NCBI RefSeq assembly: GCF_007859815.1
Contig: NZ_SJPH01000001.1
Coordinates: 62,001 to 126,000 of the forward strand
Direction: 5' to 3'
From: Botrimarina hoheduenensis
GTDB lineage: Bacteria > Planctomycetota > Planctomycetia > Pirellulales > Lacipirellulaceae
DNA length: 64,000 nucleotides
Shown here in pieces: positions 7,949-18,187 of this stretch (position 1 is its first letter; every line of letters begins with the position of its first letter). The position numbers and the translations under genes were made by a program. The notes under the pieces were generated by a model. That model did not search any database. It worked only from the letters and a program-made list of their open reading frames with translations, and was not told the DNA's origin.

Positions 7949-9655
7949 TCATGCCGTCGTGCTGGTTGGTTTGCGCCGCATGAGCAGCGCGGCGGCGATG
8001 AAGGCCCCGGCGGCGGCGAAGCCGTACCAGCCCGCTTTGCTGTAGATGCTGGTGCAAGCGCCCACGGTGGCCAGCAGCAGGGCGAGGCCCAGGATGGCGT
8101 TCACCACCACGCGCGAAACTCCTGAGAGGGCGGCGTCTCCGAGCACCCGACGGCTGTTGATCAGCATCAGGAACGTCACATAAGCGATCGGCAACAAGAC
8201 CATGCCAAACACGCTGGTCGGCACCGCTAGCCAGAACATCGCCTTCTGCCAAACGAACGGGGCAATCGCACCAAACACCAGCGGGAGCAGCGAACCCAAG
8301 AAGTGGATCATCCCCCGATGCGGCGCACCGAATACCTCGCACACGACGTAGCCGTTGATCAGCATCAGCACAACGATAGTCGAGAGCGCCATCGACACTA
8401 CGCCGATGCCGAACACGAGCTGCGCTACCTGGGCCCCCACGAGCGGCTCGAGGGCGTTGGCTAGGTCGTCCGCGTCACGCTGAACGAGTGTGGCGGCCAT
8501 CTGCTTATCGGCGAGCGGCAACGCTGCCCGCTGAGCGATGAGCTCCGCGCCGGCGTCAGCCCATTTATTCAGTTGCTCGGCACCGTGCTCCCACGCGAGC
8601 CGTTTATCGAGCAAGCCCAGGTATTCGCCTGCCGACTTGCCGCTCGCCACCGCCGCGGCGGCCACGGGTGTGGGCTCTGCCGCGACAAGCGCTTCGTTGT
8701 ACTTGCCGTGGAACTGGGCCGACGCCGCCATAACGACGCACGCCGTGGCGATCAAGAACGGCACGAACAGCCCGATCGACAGGTCAAACAGCGCCAGCCC
8801 GCGGAACGGCCGGTCCCAGCCGCGATCGAGCAGCGAGTTGGGTAGCAGGAAGGTCATGTTGATTCCCACGGCCGTAGCCGCGGCTGTCAGGATCACATCC
8901 TGGCGGCTGGCAAGGATCAGCTTGCTCCATAAGCCTTCACCGGCGGCCCCGGTGGCGGCGATCCCCTCGCGGAAGACTGCCGGCACGCCGCTCAATGACT
9001 CCCAATCGGGCACAAAGCCCCGCCACACGGCGGGCCAATCGATCCCCCCTTCAACCCCGGTGAGCTTAACCACCACACCGATGAAGCACAGGACAATGAT
9101 GCCCACCAGGAGCTTGAGAATGTTCTCAAAGATCTTCATCCCGCGCCCGCCACGCTCGTACGAGATGATGGTCGCGAGCGCCACGACTGCCAGGATCGCG
9201 ACCGCGAACACCTTACCGGTGGGCGTTTCGCCAAGCATTTCGGGCGCTAGGTTTTGGGTGATGGCGGCGGTGCCCAGGCCGAACTGGGGCAAGCACCACA
9301 CGACATTCGCCATGAGCGTCGCGATCGCCCACCCCCAGCCCAGAACGGGGTTCACCTCTTCGGTCACCAATCGGAACGGGCGACGCCCAGTCGAGAGCGT
9401 CACATAGGCGATCGCCCCGAGCATCGCGACGCCCATGAGCATCGCCACAGGCTGGAGCCACATCAGGCCGTAGCCCGAGAGCACGCCCAGATACAAGCCA
9501 CCGGCGAGCGAGCCCCCTCCTAGCGTGATCGCGCTTTGCAGCCAGCCCGGGCCCGAAAGCCGCAGATAGGCCCCCGCCTTGGCCGCGGGGCCTTTGTCGG
9601 CCACGCCTTGGAGTACGGCACGGTCGTGAGCCAGTCGGTCGTTGGTTTCCGCCAT
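7949..9655 (-). CDS. Nramp-like divalent metal cation transporter
   Basis: A 568-residue polytopic membrane protein with about 11-12 hydrophobic segments. The N-terminal block GPGWLQSAITLGGGSLAGG matches the first helix of planctomycete Nramp-like divalent metal transporters, where canonical Nramps have a DPGN motif. A hydrophilic insertion of roughly 110 residues with Glu/Ala-rich helices lies between middle membrane segments. The substrate is probably a divalent cation such as Mn or Fe, but the diverged metal-binding motif leaves this open. The frame reaches a TTG at 9676, and the ATG at 9655 is chosen. It is convergent with the dehydrogenase gene (1-base gap), and 237 bases of intergenic DNA separate it from the divergent isomerase at 9893. 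Confidence 0.7.
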   Translation of the reverse strand: MAETNDRLAHDRAVLQGVADKGPAAKAGAYLRLSGPGWLQSAITLGGGSLAGGLYLGVLSGYGLMWLQPVAMLMGVAMLGAIAYVTLSTGRRPFRLVTEEVNPVLGWGWAIATLMANVVWCLPQFGLGTAAITQNLAPEMLGETPTGKVFAVAILAVVALATIISYERGGRGMKIFENILKLLVGIIVLCFIGVVVKLTGVEGGIDWPAVWRGFVPDWESLSGVPAVFREGIAATGAAGEGLWSKLILASRQDVILTAAATAVGINMTFLLPNSLLDRGWDRPFRGLALFDLSIGLFVPFLIATACVVMAASAQFHGKYNEALVAAEPTPVAAAAVASGKSAGEYLGLLDKRLAWEHGAEQLNKWADAGAELIAQRAALPLADKQMAATLVQRDADDLANALEPLVGAQVAQLVFGIGVVSMALSTIVVLMLINGYVVCEVFGAPHRGMIHFLGSLLPLVFGAIAPFVWQKAMFWLAVPTSVFGMVLLPIAYVTFLMLINSRRVLGDAALSGVSRVVVNAILGLALLLATVGACTSIYSKAGWYGFAAAGAFIAAALLMRRKPTSTTA

Positions 9656-9892
9656 AAGATTCGCTACTGATCGCAAGAGAGTTTATGACAAGGCGTTCCA
9701 GCCAAGCCGGAGCGAGTTGGTAAGCTAAACGGGCCGAGTGCTGACGCCAAGAGACAGCTCTCTTAAGCTGCTAATCCCGGGAAGCTGCGACACCGTCTTT
9801 CAGCGGGACACAACTTGACCGCGCTGCAGTGACTCCTCTTTCTCCGCGGCAGAGCCGATCAATTAGCCACAAAACCGAAAAAGACGGGGGGA

Positions 9893-10747
9893 ATGACGTT
9901 GGGAATGAAGCTCGCCATCTGTAACGAAACCTTTATCGACCACGATCTGGCCAGCGGTTTTCGCCTGGCGGCAGAGATCGGCTACACGGGGATCGAGATC
10001 GCCCCGTTCACGCTCGGCGAAGGGCCCAATATTTCCGCCCAGCCGCTGGCCGACGTGCGTCAGCTGTCCGCGGAGCGTCGTGCCAAGATCCGCGCTGCTG
10101 CGGATGACGCCGACCTGGAAGTGGTCGGCCTGCACTGGCTGCTGGCGAAGACAGCCGGCTTTTACCTCACCAGCCCCGATCCCGCGGTCCGCCGCGTGAC
10201 GAGCGAATACTTTGTCGCGCTCGCCGAGCTGTGCGCTGATCTGGGAGGCAAGATCCTCGTGCTTGGTTCTCCGCAGCAACGCAATCTGTTGCCCGGCGTG
10301 CCCTACGAGGCGGCCGAAGCGTATGCGGCCGAGGTGATCCGCGCCGCGGTGCCAACGATGGAAGCCCGCGGAGTCACCCTAGCGCTCGAACCACTCGGCC
10401 CGGCTGAGGGAGACTTCATGACAACCGCGGCGGCGGGCAGGGCGCTGGCGGAACGGGTCGGTTCGCCGGCCTGTCGGCTCCACCTCGACGTGAAAGCGAT
10501 GGCGAGCGAGCCGACTCCCATCCCGCAGATTATCCGGGAGAGCGCCGCCACGGTCGCGCATTTTCACGCCAACGACCCCAACCTGCTCGGTCCCGATATG
10601 GGCGACGTGCCGATCCGACCGGCGCTCGAAGCGCTCCGCGCGATCGACTACCGGGGCTGGGTCTCGGTTGAAGTGTTTCGGTACGAACCAAGCGGCGAAG
10701 CGATTGCGCGGACAAGTTTCGAGAACCTGCAAAAAGCTTTGGCGTAG
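9893..10747 (+). CDS. Sugar phosphate isomerase/epimerase (xylose isomerase-like TIM barrel)
   Basis: A 284-residue TIM-barrel protein with the AP-endonuclease-2/xylose isomerase fold. Visible motifs are the N-terminal KLAICNETF, IEIAPFTL, VTLALEPLGP (metal Glu), LHLDVKAM (Asp), HFHANDPN (His) and WVSVEVFRYEPSG (Glu), in the order expected of the family. It resembles tagatose or psicose 3-epimerase and hydroxypyruvate isomerase-type enzymes, but the substrate is undetermined. An alternative ATG at 9905 starts exactly at the first strand, with a G-run about 11 bases upstream. It stands alone between the divergent transporter gene and the convergent regulator gene, with no obvious operon partner. 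Confidence 0.82.
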   Translation: MTLGMKLAICNETFIDHDLASGFRLAAEIGYTGIEIAPFTLGEGPNISAQPLADVRQLSAERRAKIRAAADDADLEVVGLHWLLAKTAGFYLTSPDPAVRRVTSEYFVALAELCADLGGKILVLGSPQQRNLLPGVPYEAAEAYAAEVIRAAVPTMEARGVTLALEPLGPAEGDFMTTAAAGRALAERVGSPACRLHLDVKAMASEPTPIPQIIRESAATVAHFHANDPNLLGPDMGDVPIRPALEALRAIDYRGWVSVEVFRYEPSGEAIARTSFENLQKALA

Positions 10748-10908
10748 CGCGACCTTCGGAGGGTGAACGGCGACTCAAACGTTGGCCTTGTCTCCCCGTG
10801 GTTCGGGACTTTCGCTCATCGCGCCCGAGGGGGCTGCGCGACGCGAGGAGCAAGCGAGCCACGCTGATTATCCGTTGCTCACGATCTCAATCGACGAGCT
10901 ACCTGAGC

Positions 10909-11337
10909 CTACCGACAAGGATTCTGCTTGGCCCCGGGGTGATCGATGATGAGTGAAATCAGGTCGGCGATTTTGCAGTGAGACTCGATCGGGTGACGCA
11001 GATAGTTGTCGGTCTTTACCCGATAATGGTTGCGGCGACCGACCTTCTCTCGTTCGATAAAACCCTCTCGCTCGAGATCAACGATGATCTGTTGAATCGC
11101 CCGCTCGGTGATTCCTACCTTCGCGGCGATCTGCCGCAGCACGAGGTCCGGCTCGGCATTTAGCAGGATCAGCACGTGGGAATGGTTGGTCAGAAAGGTC
11201 CACCGATGGCGACCAACTGCCCCGCCCTTCAGGGGCAGAGCGGCTCGGGACGGCGGCGCTTCAGCAGTCACGCCGGCCTTCTTCTTTGCCTGTTTCTCGG
11301 CCAGAAGAGGCTTGCTTGTCGTTTTCTTCTTTGGCAT
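10909..11337 (-). CDS. Winged-helix transcriptional regulator with basic N-terminal tail
   Basis: A 142-residue DNA-binding protein. The first ~40 residues are Lys/Ala-rich and probably disordered. Residues ~45-115 form a MarR/ArsR-like winged helix: [15 protein letters not shown], then a recognition-helix region ([29 protein letters not shown]) and a beta wing ([10 protein letters not shown]). The C-terminus, [14 protein letters not shown], is also found in a widespread bacterial wHTH family. The ATG at 11337 has GGAG 5 bases upstream, so it is preferred over the longer frame to 11379. It faces the dabB-dabA operon across a ~210-base gap. Regulation of that operon is plausible from position but not shown. 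Confidence 0.8.
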   Translation of the reverse strand: MPKKKTTSKPLLAEKQAKKKAGVTAEAPPSRAALPLKGGAVGRHRWTFLTNHSHVLILLNAEPDLVLRQIAAKVGITERAIQQIIVDLEREGFIEREKVGRRNHYRVKTDNYLRHPIESHCKIADLISLIIDHPGAKQNPCR

Positions 11338-11548
11338 CGGCTCCTCAGTTTGTCGGGGCAGACTGGGTCTGCGGCCCACCGCGGCAGTCAGGGCACCGCA
11401 GCCAGCGAATGAAGGTTTAGTTGATTCTTAACGCAGTTTACGAAAAAACGGACTCAACACCAGAAGCCCGATTGACGAAGTTTACTTCGTGCATTAATTT
11501 TCCTACGACCGCTGCGACTCGCTCCCCCCTAAGGCCCCCCCAAGTCTC

Positions 11549-13144
11549 ATGACGACCACGCTACTCTTGGCACTGCTACTGCTGGCGTCGTTCGCCCTGT
11601 TCTTGCTGTGTGCCGCTCCCGCCCCGGCGTGCAACCGCCGCCCCAAGGTGGTCCGGACGACGGCAACGCTGCTGATCGGGTGGCTGTTTGGCTTGGCGCT
11701 GCTCGGTTTTCTGGGGCGGCTGTTGGGCTCGATCGATGCGATCGGCGAGCTGCGGTGGCCCGCGGCGGGACCGCTTGCTTGCGGTGTTTACTACGATGGC
11801 GTGTCGAGCCTCGTCTTGCTGCTAGTAAGTTTCGTGGGGCTGATCGTCTGCCGCTATTCGCTTCGCTATCTGGATGGCGACTCCCAGCAGGGGAACTACT
11901 TCCGCTGGGTCGCGGCGACGATCGGCAGCGTCTCGCTGCTGGTGCTGTCTGGCAATCTATTGATGCTTGTCGCGGCTTGGGTTTCCACGAGCCTCTCGCT
12001 CCACCACTTGCTCCTGCACTTTCCGACACGTGCTGGTGCGCAGCGAGCCGCGTGGACAAAATTTGTGATCAGCCGCGCTGGCGATCTGTTCCTCGCGGCG
12101 GCACTGATCCTTGTGTTTCGCGAATTCGGGACCTTTGACCTTTCCTTCCTATTCGCCGCCGTTTCTGCCGACACAGGCGTTTCCCCAGATCGAGCAAACG
12201 CCCTGGCGTGGATTGGCTGGTTGATTGTCTGCGGCGGAATCACCAAGTCGGCTCAGTTCCCGCTCCACAGTTGGCTGCCCGACACCCTGGAAACCCCCAC
12301 CCCTGTTTCAGCCTTGATGCACGCCGGTGTCGTGAACGCGGGTGGCTATTTGATCATCCGCTTGAGCCGGCTCGTCGTTCACGCCCCCGTTTCTTTGGAC
12401 CTGCTTGCCATCATCGGGACGACAACCGCGCTCTACGCAGGGATCACCATGCTCACCCAATCGAGCGTGAAAAAGAAGCTGGCGTATTCCACCGTCGCCC
12501 AAATGGGTTTCATGATGTTGCAGTGCGGACTCGGTGCCTTCTCTGCCGCGATGCTACACCTGGTTGCCCATTCTCTTTACAAGGCGTATGCGTTTCTCAA
12601 CAGCGGCAATGTCCTGAAGGAAGAGCGCGCGACGCGCCTTGAAGAAGGGTCTCTCGCTAAAATAGGACCGAGCTTGGCAAAACTGCCGCTGATGGGGGCA
12701 GCCGTGGCTGTCGGCTGTGCGACAATCGCTTGGCTGATCGGTTTTGACTTGTCCGCCAAATCGGGCGGCTACGCGCTAGCCGCTGTTTTCTGTCTAGCGC
12801 TAACCACCGGCTTGTGGGAATCGTTGGCTTTCCACCGCAAAGCGGTTCAGGGTGCCGCTGCCATCGCCGCCGGAGTTGTCACGCTTCTCTACCTCGGCAG
12901 CTATCAGGCGATCGACGCGTTCGTGGGGGTGCATGTCGCTCCCGCGCCGGCTGACTCAACGGCCGTCTTCGCCGGCTGGTTCGTTGTCACCGCCTTCCTG
13001 GGGCTTGCCGCCCTGCAAGTCGCGTTGCGATCGCGGGCAAGCGGACCCTGGCATGAAGCCCTGTACGTACACGCCTGGAACGGGTTCTACGCCGACGCCG
13101 CGCTCACGCACTTCTTCGCGCTATTCACCAGTAAGAAGAAGTAG
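11549..13144 (+). CDS. dabB: DabB, membrane subunit of the DAB inorganic carbon transporter
   Basis: A 531-residue integral membrane protein of the proton-conducting NuoL/MrpA-like antiporter family. It has about 13 hydrophobic helices and carries the family signature around TPTPVSALMHAGVVNAGG and SSVKKKLAYSTVAQMGFM with conserved lysines and histidines. On its own it could be taken for an NADH dehydrogenase or Mrp subunit. The next gene 31 bases downstream encodes DabA, however, and that pair defines the DAB complex, in which the DabB cation flux is thought to energise CO2 hydration to bicarbonate. No other nuo or mrp gene is adjacent, which supports the DabB reading. It is probably expressed as an operon with dabA. 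Confidence 0.9.
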   Translation: MTTTLLLALLLLASFALFLLCAAPAPACNRRPKVVRTTATLLIGWLFGLALLGFLGRLLGSIDAIGELRWPAAGPLACGVYYDGVSSLVLLLVSFVGLIVCRYSLRYLDGDSQQGNYFRWVAATIGSVSLLVLSGNLLMLVAAWVSTSLSLHHLLLHFPTRAGAQRAAWTKFVISRAGDLFLAAALILVFREFGTFDLSFLFAAVSADTGVSPDRANALAWIGWLIVCGGITKSAQFPLHSWLPDTLETPTPVSALMHAGVVNAGGYLIIRLSRLVVHAPVSLDLLAIIGTTTALYAGITMLTQSSVKKKLAYSTVAQMGFMMLQCGLGAFSAAMLHLVAHSLYKAYAFLNSGNVLKEERATRLEEGSLAKIGPSLAKLPLMGAAVAVGCATIAWLIGFDLSAKSGGYALAAVFCLALTTGLWESLAFHRKAVQGAAAIAAGVVTLLYLGSYQAIDAFVGVHVAPAPADSTAVFAGWFVVTAFLGLAALQVALRSRASGPWHEALYVHAWNGFYADAALTHFFALFTSKKK

Positions 13145-13175
13145 AACGGTCAATGTAAATCAACCATCTAAAGCG

Positions 13176-15776
13176 ATGACCACGATGCCTACGACAGATC
13201 TAGTAGACGCACACGAATCGGCAACGCAGGTAGCCACATCCGGCGGCACCAGCCAACTGGCGGCAGAAGCATGCCGTGCCGTAGCGGCGACGATCGCGCC
13301 GGTTTGGCCGCTCGCCGACTATGTCGCGGTCAACCCGTACCTTGGTCTGACCGCTAAAAGCTTCGTCGAAGCTCGTGAGTACCTGCGAGAGTTCTCGGAT
13401 TGCGAACTCTTGATGCCGGTCGAGTACTACCGGCAGCGGTTTCAGGAGAAACAATTCAGCCTGGACGAGGTTGAGTCAGCAATCCATGAGCTCGCCACGA
13501 ACGGCGTCGCGGGTGCCGATATCTTGACCCGCGCGCTGCTGGAGCAAGTCCTCATCGGCCCGGCGCTCGATCAGGGCAGTACCGACGGGCCGAAGGCCGA
13601 GGCACCGACCCGCATCCGATCGATTTCCGCGGACTACGACTTGCACGCCGGCACCGATTGGACCGCAAAAATTAATGAGGAAATCGGTAAGCACTGCGCT
13701 GCCCACTACGACCGGGGCCAGGCAATCTGGCGAAGCCCCTGGCAAGACTTGCCGCTCTACGCGGCTTGGCGATCCGCGATGCGATACGATCGGCGTCTGC
13801 AAGTGCTTGGGCTCGGCGGGGTGGGCCCTCTTGCAGAAAGTCTTCCGAGCGAGCCCGAGGCCGCGATCGCCCAGCTGCTGCTGGCTTCTGGTTTACCGCA
13901 CCCGACTTGGCAAGCGTATCTCCTCAGTTTGGCGTACGAACTGCCCGGTTGGAGCGCGTGGACCCAGTATCAAGCAGCCTGGCTCGAGGGCGGTGAAGCA
14001 CGCGTTGGCGACGCACAGGGCGACGACCTTCTCGGGCTGCTCGCCATACGGCTCGCATACGATGCCGCGCTGGCGAAGCAACACGCTTACACCATGGACG
14101 TTAGCGCAGCCTACGCAACGCCATCACCGGACACCGATACGGACGGGTTAGCTCACGAAACGACGAACGAAGTGCTCGTACGACACGTCTTGCTGCGCGC
14201 CAATGAACTCGGCTATCGCAACCGCATCCTGGCCCAGCTGTCGGCGTCGGTGCGGGCTACGGAACGAGCCGATCAGGCAGAGCTATCCACCGAGAGCGCC
14301 CCTACCGGAACCCCGAAACTCGCTCAAATGGCGTTTTGTATCGACGTGCGTTCCGAACGGATCCGGCGTCATCTCGAGGCGGCTAACTCCCCGATCGAAA
14401 CGATCGGCTTCGCCGGTTTCTTCGGCATGCCCTTCGCTTACCAGCGACTGGGTGAAGCGGCCTCAACCAACCAATTGCCCGTTCTCGTCGCCCCGCAGTT
14501 CAAGGTTGAGGAGAAAGTCCGGGCAGCGTCAGCCGTTCAGCAGGGGGTGATGGTCGATCAGCGAGACTTCGTACGAACCCTCCGAAAAGGCTGGAAGCGA
14601 TTCCAAACCGCCGCCACCAGTGCCTTCGCGTTTGTCGAAGCCACCGGCATGCTCTTCGGACTGAAGCTACTCAAACGGGTCTTCTTGAGCGGGCTCGGTT
14701 CGTTCGAATCGCGGGGCGATGGTGTGCCCGCTGCGCAGCAAAGCCGGTTGGGCCCCGACCTCGAGGCCCTACCGTCGCACGGATTGACGATCACTCGACA
14801 GGCTGATTTGGCGGCTTCGCTGCTGGCCGGCATGGGGCTTTGTCACGATTTTGCGCGGCTCGTGGTCTTCTGTGGCCACGGCAGCCAGACCGAGAACAAT
14901 CCCCTTGAAGCGGGTCTCGACTGCGGGGCATGTGGTGGCCATTCGGGCGAACCCAACGCGCGGCTCGCCGCACAATTGCTGAATCGCTCTGAAGTAAGGG
15001 CCGAACTGCTCACCAGGGGAATTGAACTGCCGCCACACGTTCACTTCCTGGCAGGCCTGCACAATACAACGACCGACGAAATCCGCTTCTTTGATGGGGA
15101 TCTCGTCCCGGCGACGCACCTGGCCGACGTAGAAGAACTTCGCCTGGCGGTCGCTACAGCGGCAAGCAGGACAAGGCTTGAGAGGCTCCCGCTGCTCTCG
15201 GCAGCCAAGGCCAGCGATGTCTTTCGACGGAGCTTGGACTGGTCCGAAGTGCGGCCCGAATGGGGACTTACCGGCAACGCCACGTTCATCGTCGCGCCGC
15301 GTTCTCTCACCGCCCCGATCGATCTTGCCGGGCGATCGTTTCTACACAGCTATGACCACAACACGGATCCCGACGGCAAGGTACTCGAGGCGATCCTCAC
15401 CGCGCCGATGGTGGTGGGCAGCTGGATCAACCTCCAGTACTACGCTTCGACGGTCGATCCTCAGCACTTTGGGAGCGGGAGCAAGACGATCCACAACGTG
15501 GTAGGGCGCTTCGGTGCTTTCTCTGGTAACTGCGGCGACCTTATGACCGGATTGCCCTGGGAGTCGATCCACGATGGCGTCCGCTACCAGCACGACCCCG
15601 TCAGACTGCTCTCGGTTGTCGCCGCGCCCCGCGAACGGATCGCAGAGATCCTCTCCCGGCACCGCAACGTCGAGCAACTCGCTCTGAATGGTTGGATTCA
15701 CCTTGTCGCGTTAGACGGCGGCAAGTTTTATGAACTCTCTGCGGGTAGATCCTGGCAAGAAGTCGAGCTTAGCTAA
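13176..15776 (+). CDS. dabA: DabA, carbonic-anhydrase-like subunit of the DAB inorganic carbon transporter
   Basis: An 866-residue DUF2309/UPF0753 protein. In Halothiobacillus DabA a beta-carbonic-anhydrase-like zinc site uses Cys351, Asp353, His524 and Cys539. Here the equivalents are visible as CIDVRSE (C388, D390), CGHGS (H568) and DCGACGG (C583), with the same 15-residue His-Cys spacing, so the site looks intact. DabA with DabB converts CO2 to bicarbonate unidirectionally in the cytoplasm, driven by a cation gradient. The frame extends upstream into dabB, but the ATG at 13176 gives the correct N-terminus, and a second ATG at 13185 is possible. No carboxysome or RuBisCO gene is nearby, so the bicarbonate more likely feeds carboxylases such as acetyl-CoA or pyruvate carboxylase (inference). 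Confidence 0.92.
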   Translation: MTTMPTTDLVDAHESATQVATSGGTSQLAAEACRAVAATIAPVWPLADYVAVNPYLGLTAKSFVEAREYLREFSDCELLMPVEYYRQRFQEKQFSLDEVESAIHELATNGVAGADILTRALLEQVLIGPALDQGSTDGPKAEAPTRIRSISADYDLHAGTDWTAKINEEIGKHCAAHYDRGQAIWRSPWQDLPLYAAWRSAMRYDRRLQVLGLGGVGPLAESLPSEPEAAIAQLLLASGLPHPTWQAYLLSLAYELPGWSAWTQYQAAWLEGGEARVGDAQGDDLLGLLAIRLAYDAALAKQHAYTMDVSAAYATPSPDTDTDGLAHETTNEVLVRHVLLRANELGYRNRILAQLSASVRATERADQAELSTESAPTGTPKLAQMAFCIDVRSERIRRHLEAANSPIETIGFAGFFGMPFAYQRLGEAASTNQLPVLVAPQFKVEEKVRAASAVQQGVMVDQRDFVRTLRKGWKRFQTAATSAFAFVEATGMLFGLKLLKRVFLSGLGSFESRGDGVPAAQQSRLGPDLEALPSHGLTITRQADLAASLLAGMGLCHDFARLVVFCGHGSQTENNPLEAGLDCGACGGHSGEPNARLAAQLLNRSEVRAELLTRGIELPPHVHFLAGLHNTTTDEIRFFDGDLVPATHLADVEELRLAVATAASRTRLERLPLLSAAKASDVFRRSLDWSEVRPEWGLTGNATFIVAPRSLTAPIDLAGRSFLHSYDHNTDPDGKVLEAILTAPMVVGSWINLQYYASTVDPQHFGSGSKTIHNVVGRFGAFSGNCGDLMTGLPWESIHDGVRYQHDPVRLLSVVAAPRERIAEILSRHRNVEQLALNGWIHLVALDGGKFYELSAGRSWQEVELS

Positions 15777-15792
15777 CTTCCCACAGAACCAA

Positions 15793-15811
15793 GCCCCCAT
15801 GGTTTGGGGGC
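15793..15811 (+). terminator. Stem-loop after dabA
   Basis: A 7-bp G/C stem (15793-15799 with 15805-15811) with a 5-base loop lies 17 bases after the dabA stop. No T-run follows, so termination is plausible but not certain. Confidence 0.4.
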
Positions 15812-15856
15812 CGCGTCGGGCGAGGCACCTACCTCGCTGCCGGGGGCGAATTACCC

Positions 15857-15862
15857 TATAAA
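15857..15862 (+). promoter_or_regulatory. Putative -10 box of the tRNA-Arg gene
   Basis: TATAAA stands out in G/C-rich DNA and ends 12 bases before the tRNA, the right distance for a start site just ahead of the mature 5' end. No good -35 hexamer is visible. Confidence 0.4.
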
Positions 15863-15874
15863 ATCGTGCGATAC

Positions 15875-15947
15875 GCCCTCGTAGCTCAGGGGATAGAGCA
15901 TCGGTTTCCTAAACCGTGTGTCGCAGGTTCGAATCCTGCCGGGGGCA
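15875..15947 (+). tRNA. tRNA-Arg (anticodon CCU)
   Basis: A 73-base cloverleaf reading AGG codons. The 7-bp acceptor stem (15875-15881 with 15940-15946, one T-G pair) is followed by discriminator A 15947. There is a GCTC/GAGC D-stem, an anticodon loop TTCCTAA with anticodon CCT, and a T-arm GCAGG/CCTGC around TTCGAAT. The outermost anticodon-stem pair appears mismatched. CCA is not encoded. It lies between dabA and the convergent transketolase gene, and no integrase or att-like repeat is seen beside it. Confidence 0.95.
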
Positions 15948-16144
15948 TTCCTGCCGCGAGCGCGGGTCCTGCCGCCGCGATTGACTTGTTCGTCGCGAAT
16001 GACACTCAAGCGGCGATGCGTTCAGGGGGCCCGCAGCGGTTTAGAGGCGATGGGTGCCGATTGCACTAAGCCGCGATAACGTAGTGCGCACGCTCTCCAG
16101 CGAGGCTTTCACTGCCCGAAACGCTGCCGGCCGCTTTCGACGCC

Positions 16145-18187
16145 TTAGCCGATGAGCCCTTTGGCCGCGGCCACGACCGCTTCGGTCGTAATGCCACGGG
16201 CAGCGAAGACCTGCTCGGCGGGGCCTGACTCGCCGAAGCCGTTCATGCCGACAAAGACGCCACGATCGCCGATCCAGCGGTCCCACCCCTGCCGCACGCC
16301 CGCTTCCACCGCAACTCGCGAGGTCACGCCGGGCGGTAGCACACTGTCGCGGTAGGCCGCGTCTTGCTCGGCAAACAACTCCATGGAGGGCATGCTCACC
16401 ACCCGCGTCGCGACGCCGCTCTTGGTGAGCGATTCATGCGCAGCGACCGCGAGCGACAACTCGCTGCCGGTGGCGATCAAGATCACGGTCGGCTTGCCCC
16501 CGGCGGCGTCAGCAAGCACATACCCCCCGCGCTCGGTGCCCGAGGCAGGAGCATAAACGGTGCGATCTAGCGTCGGCAGATTTTGGCGGGTCAAAATCAG
16601 TGCCGTGGGGCGATGCTGATGCTCGATAGCGATCTTCCAGGCGGAAGCCGTTTCATTGGCATCGCCCGGTCGCAAGACAATCAGTCCGGGGATCGCTCGA
16701 CAGGCGGCGAGTTGCTCGACCGGTTGGTGGGTCGGTCCGTCTTCGCCCACGCCGATCGAGTCGTGCGTAAAGACGTACACCACGGGCAGATGCATGATCG
16801 AACTGAGCCGCACCGAAGGACGACAGTAGTCGCTAAAGACGAAGAACGTCGCGACGTACGGCCGAACGCCCGAGAGCGCCATGCCGTTGGCCGCGGCGGC
16901 CATGCCGTGCTCGCGGATACCGAAGTGGAAGTTGCGTCCGGCGGGCGTCGCGGCCTGAAAGTGACCGGCACCATCAAATGTGAGCAGCGTGTTGGTGCTC
17001 GGTGCCAAGTCGGCCGATCCGCCGATCAACCAGGGCAGATGCGGGGCGAGGGCGTTGAGCGTCTTGCCGCTGGAAGCCCGGGTGGCCATTCCCTTGGGAT
17101 CGGCAGGGAACTCGGGCAGGCTGGCTTGCCAATCGGCGGGAAGCTTGCCGGCGAAGATCTGTTCAAGCTGCTTGGCGCGTTCGGGATGGGCTTTCTTGTA
17201 GGCGGTGAACATCGCTTGCCAAGCGGCGCTCGCCGCGGCACCCCGCTTGCCGAGCGTCGCTTGGAAGTGCTCTTTAACCCCTGCGGGCACACGAAATTTT
17301 TCGTCGGTCGGCCAGCCGTAAACCGCCTTGGTGGCGGCGATCTCTTCGTCGCCCAGCGGCGAGCCGTGCGCGCCGCTCGTACCAGCTTTCTTGGGGGCAC
17401 CATAGCCGATGACGCTCTTGACGATGATCAGCGTGGGCTTCTTGTTCTCGGCTTTGAAGGCCGACAAGGCCTTGCCAAGCGCGGCTAGGTCGTTCGCGTC
17501 GTCAACCGACAGAACGGCCCACCCCAGTCCCTCGAAGCGGCGTGCGACATTCTCGCTGAAGGCGAGGTCGGTGCCGCCTTCGATCGTGATCTGATTGTCG
17601 TCGTACACCCAGCAGAGGTTCGCAAGACCTAAGTGGCCAGCGAGCGAGGCGGCTTCGCACGCTACGCCCTCCATCAGGTCGCCGTCGCTGCACTGCACAT
17701 AGATGTCGTGATCGAAGAGCGTGTGTTCGGGCGTGTTGTAGTTGGCCGCCAGCCAGCGCTCAGCGATCGCCATGCCGACACTGTTGCCACACCCCTGCCC
17801 TAGCGGTCCGGTTGTTGTCTCGACGCCCACCGTGTGGCCGACCTCGGGATGCCCCGGCGTGAGGCTGCCGAGCTGCCGGAACGCTTTGAGGTCATCGAGC
17901 GATAGCGCGGGCTTTCCGTCGGGCTGCTTCACACCGGCCAGGTGCAACACCGAGTAGATCAGCATCGACGCGTGACCACACGACAACACGTAACGATCGC
18001 GATTGGGCCAATCGGGCTTGGCCGGGTCGTAACGCAGCACGTCGGCCCACAGCTTGTAGGCAATCGGGGCCAGTGCCATCGGCGTGCCCGGATGGCCCGA
18101 GTTGGCAGCCTGCACCGCGTCCATGCTCAGGGTGCGAATCGTGTCGATCGCGGTCGTGACGGTGTCGGTGGCGGTCGCTTGCGTCAT
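16145..18187 (-). CDS. tkt: Transketolase
   Basis: A 680-residue thiamine-diphosphate enzyme that transfers two-carbon ketol units in the pentose phosphate pathway. Key blocks are all present: [19 protein letters not shown] at the start, [18 protein letters not shown], the ThDP/metal motif [20 protein letters not shown] with [29 protein letters not shown], the Pyr-domain [19 protein letters not shown], and [19 protein letters not shown]. Length is normal for the family. The frame continues 25 codons upstream, but the ATG at 18187 gives the usual N-terminus. It is transcribed toward the tRNA and is apparently monocistronic. Confidence 0.95.
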   Translation of the reverse strand: MTQATATDTVTTAIDTIRTLSMDAVQAANSGHPGTPMALAPIAYKLWADVLRYDPAKPDWPNRDRYVLSCGHASMLIYSVLHLAGVKQPDGKPALSLDDLKAFRQLGSLTPGHPEVGHTVGVETTTGPLGQGCGNSVGMAIAERWLAANYNTPEHTLFDHDIYVQCSDGDLMEGVACEAASLAGHLGLANLCWVYDDNQITIEGGTDLAFSENVARRFEGLGWAVLSVDDANDLAALGKALSAFKAENKKPTLIIVKSVIGYGAPKKAGTSGAHGSPLGDEEIAATKAVYGWPTDEKFRVPAGVKEHFQATLGKRGAAASAAWQAMFTAYKKAHPERAKQLEQIFAGKLPADWQASLPEFPADPKGMATRASSGKTLNALAPHLPWLIGGSADLAPSTNTLLTFDGAGHFQAATPAGRNFHFGIREHGMAAAANGMALSGVRPYVATFFVFSDYCRPSVRLSSIMHLPVVYVFTHDSIGVGEDGPTHQPVEQLAACRAIPGLIVLRPGDANETASAWKIAIEHQHRPTALILTRQNLPTLDRTVYAPASGTERGGYVLADAAGGKPTVILIATGSELSLAVAAHESLTKSGVATRVVSMPSMELFAEQDAAYRDSVLPPGVTSRVAVEAGVRQGWDRWIGDRGVFVGMNGFGESGPAEQVFAARGITTEAVVAAAKGLIG

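Noticed and set aside
11549-13144. NuoL or MrpA subunit for the DabB gene
   Set aside because: No other complex I or Mrp genes are adjacent, and DabA follows directly, so DabB is the better call.
15875-15947. tRNA-Arg as an integration site
   Set aside because: No integrase, no duplicated 3' end of the tRNA and no composition change next to it.
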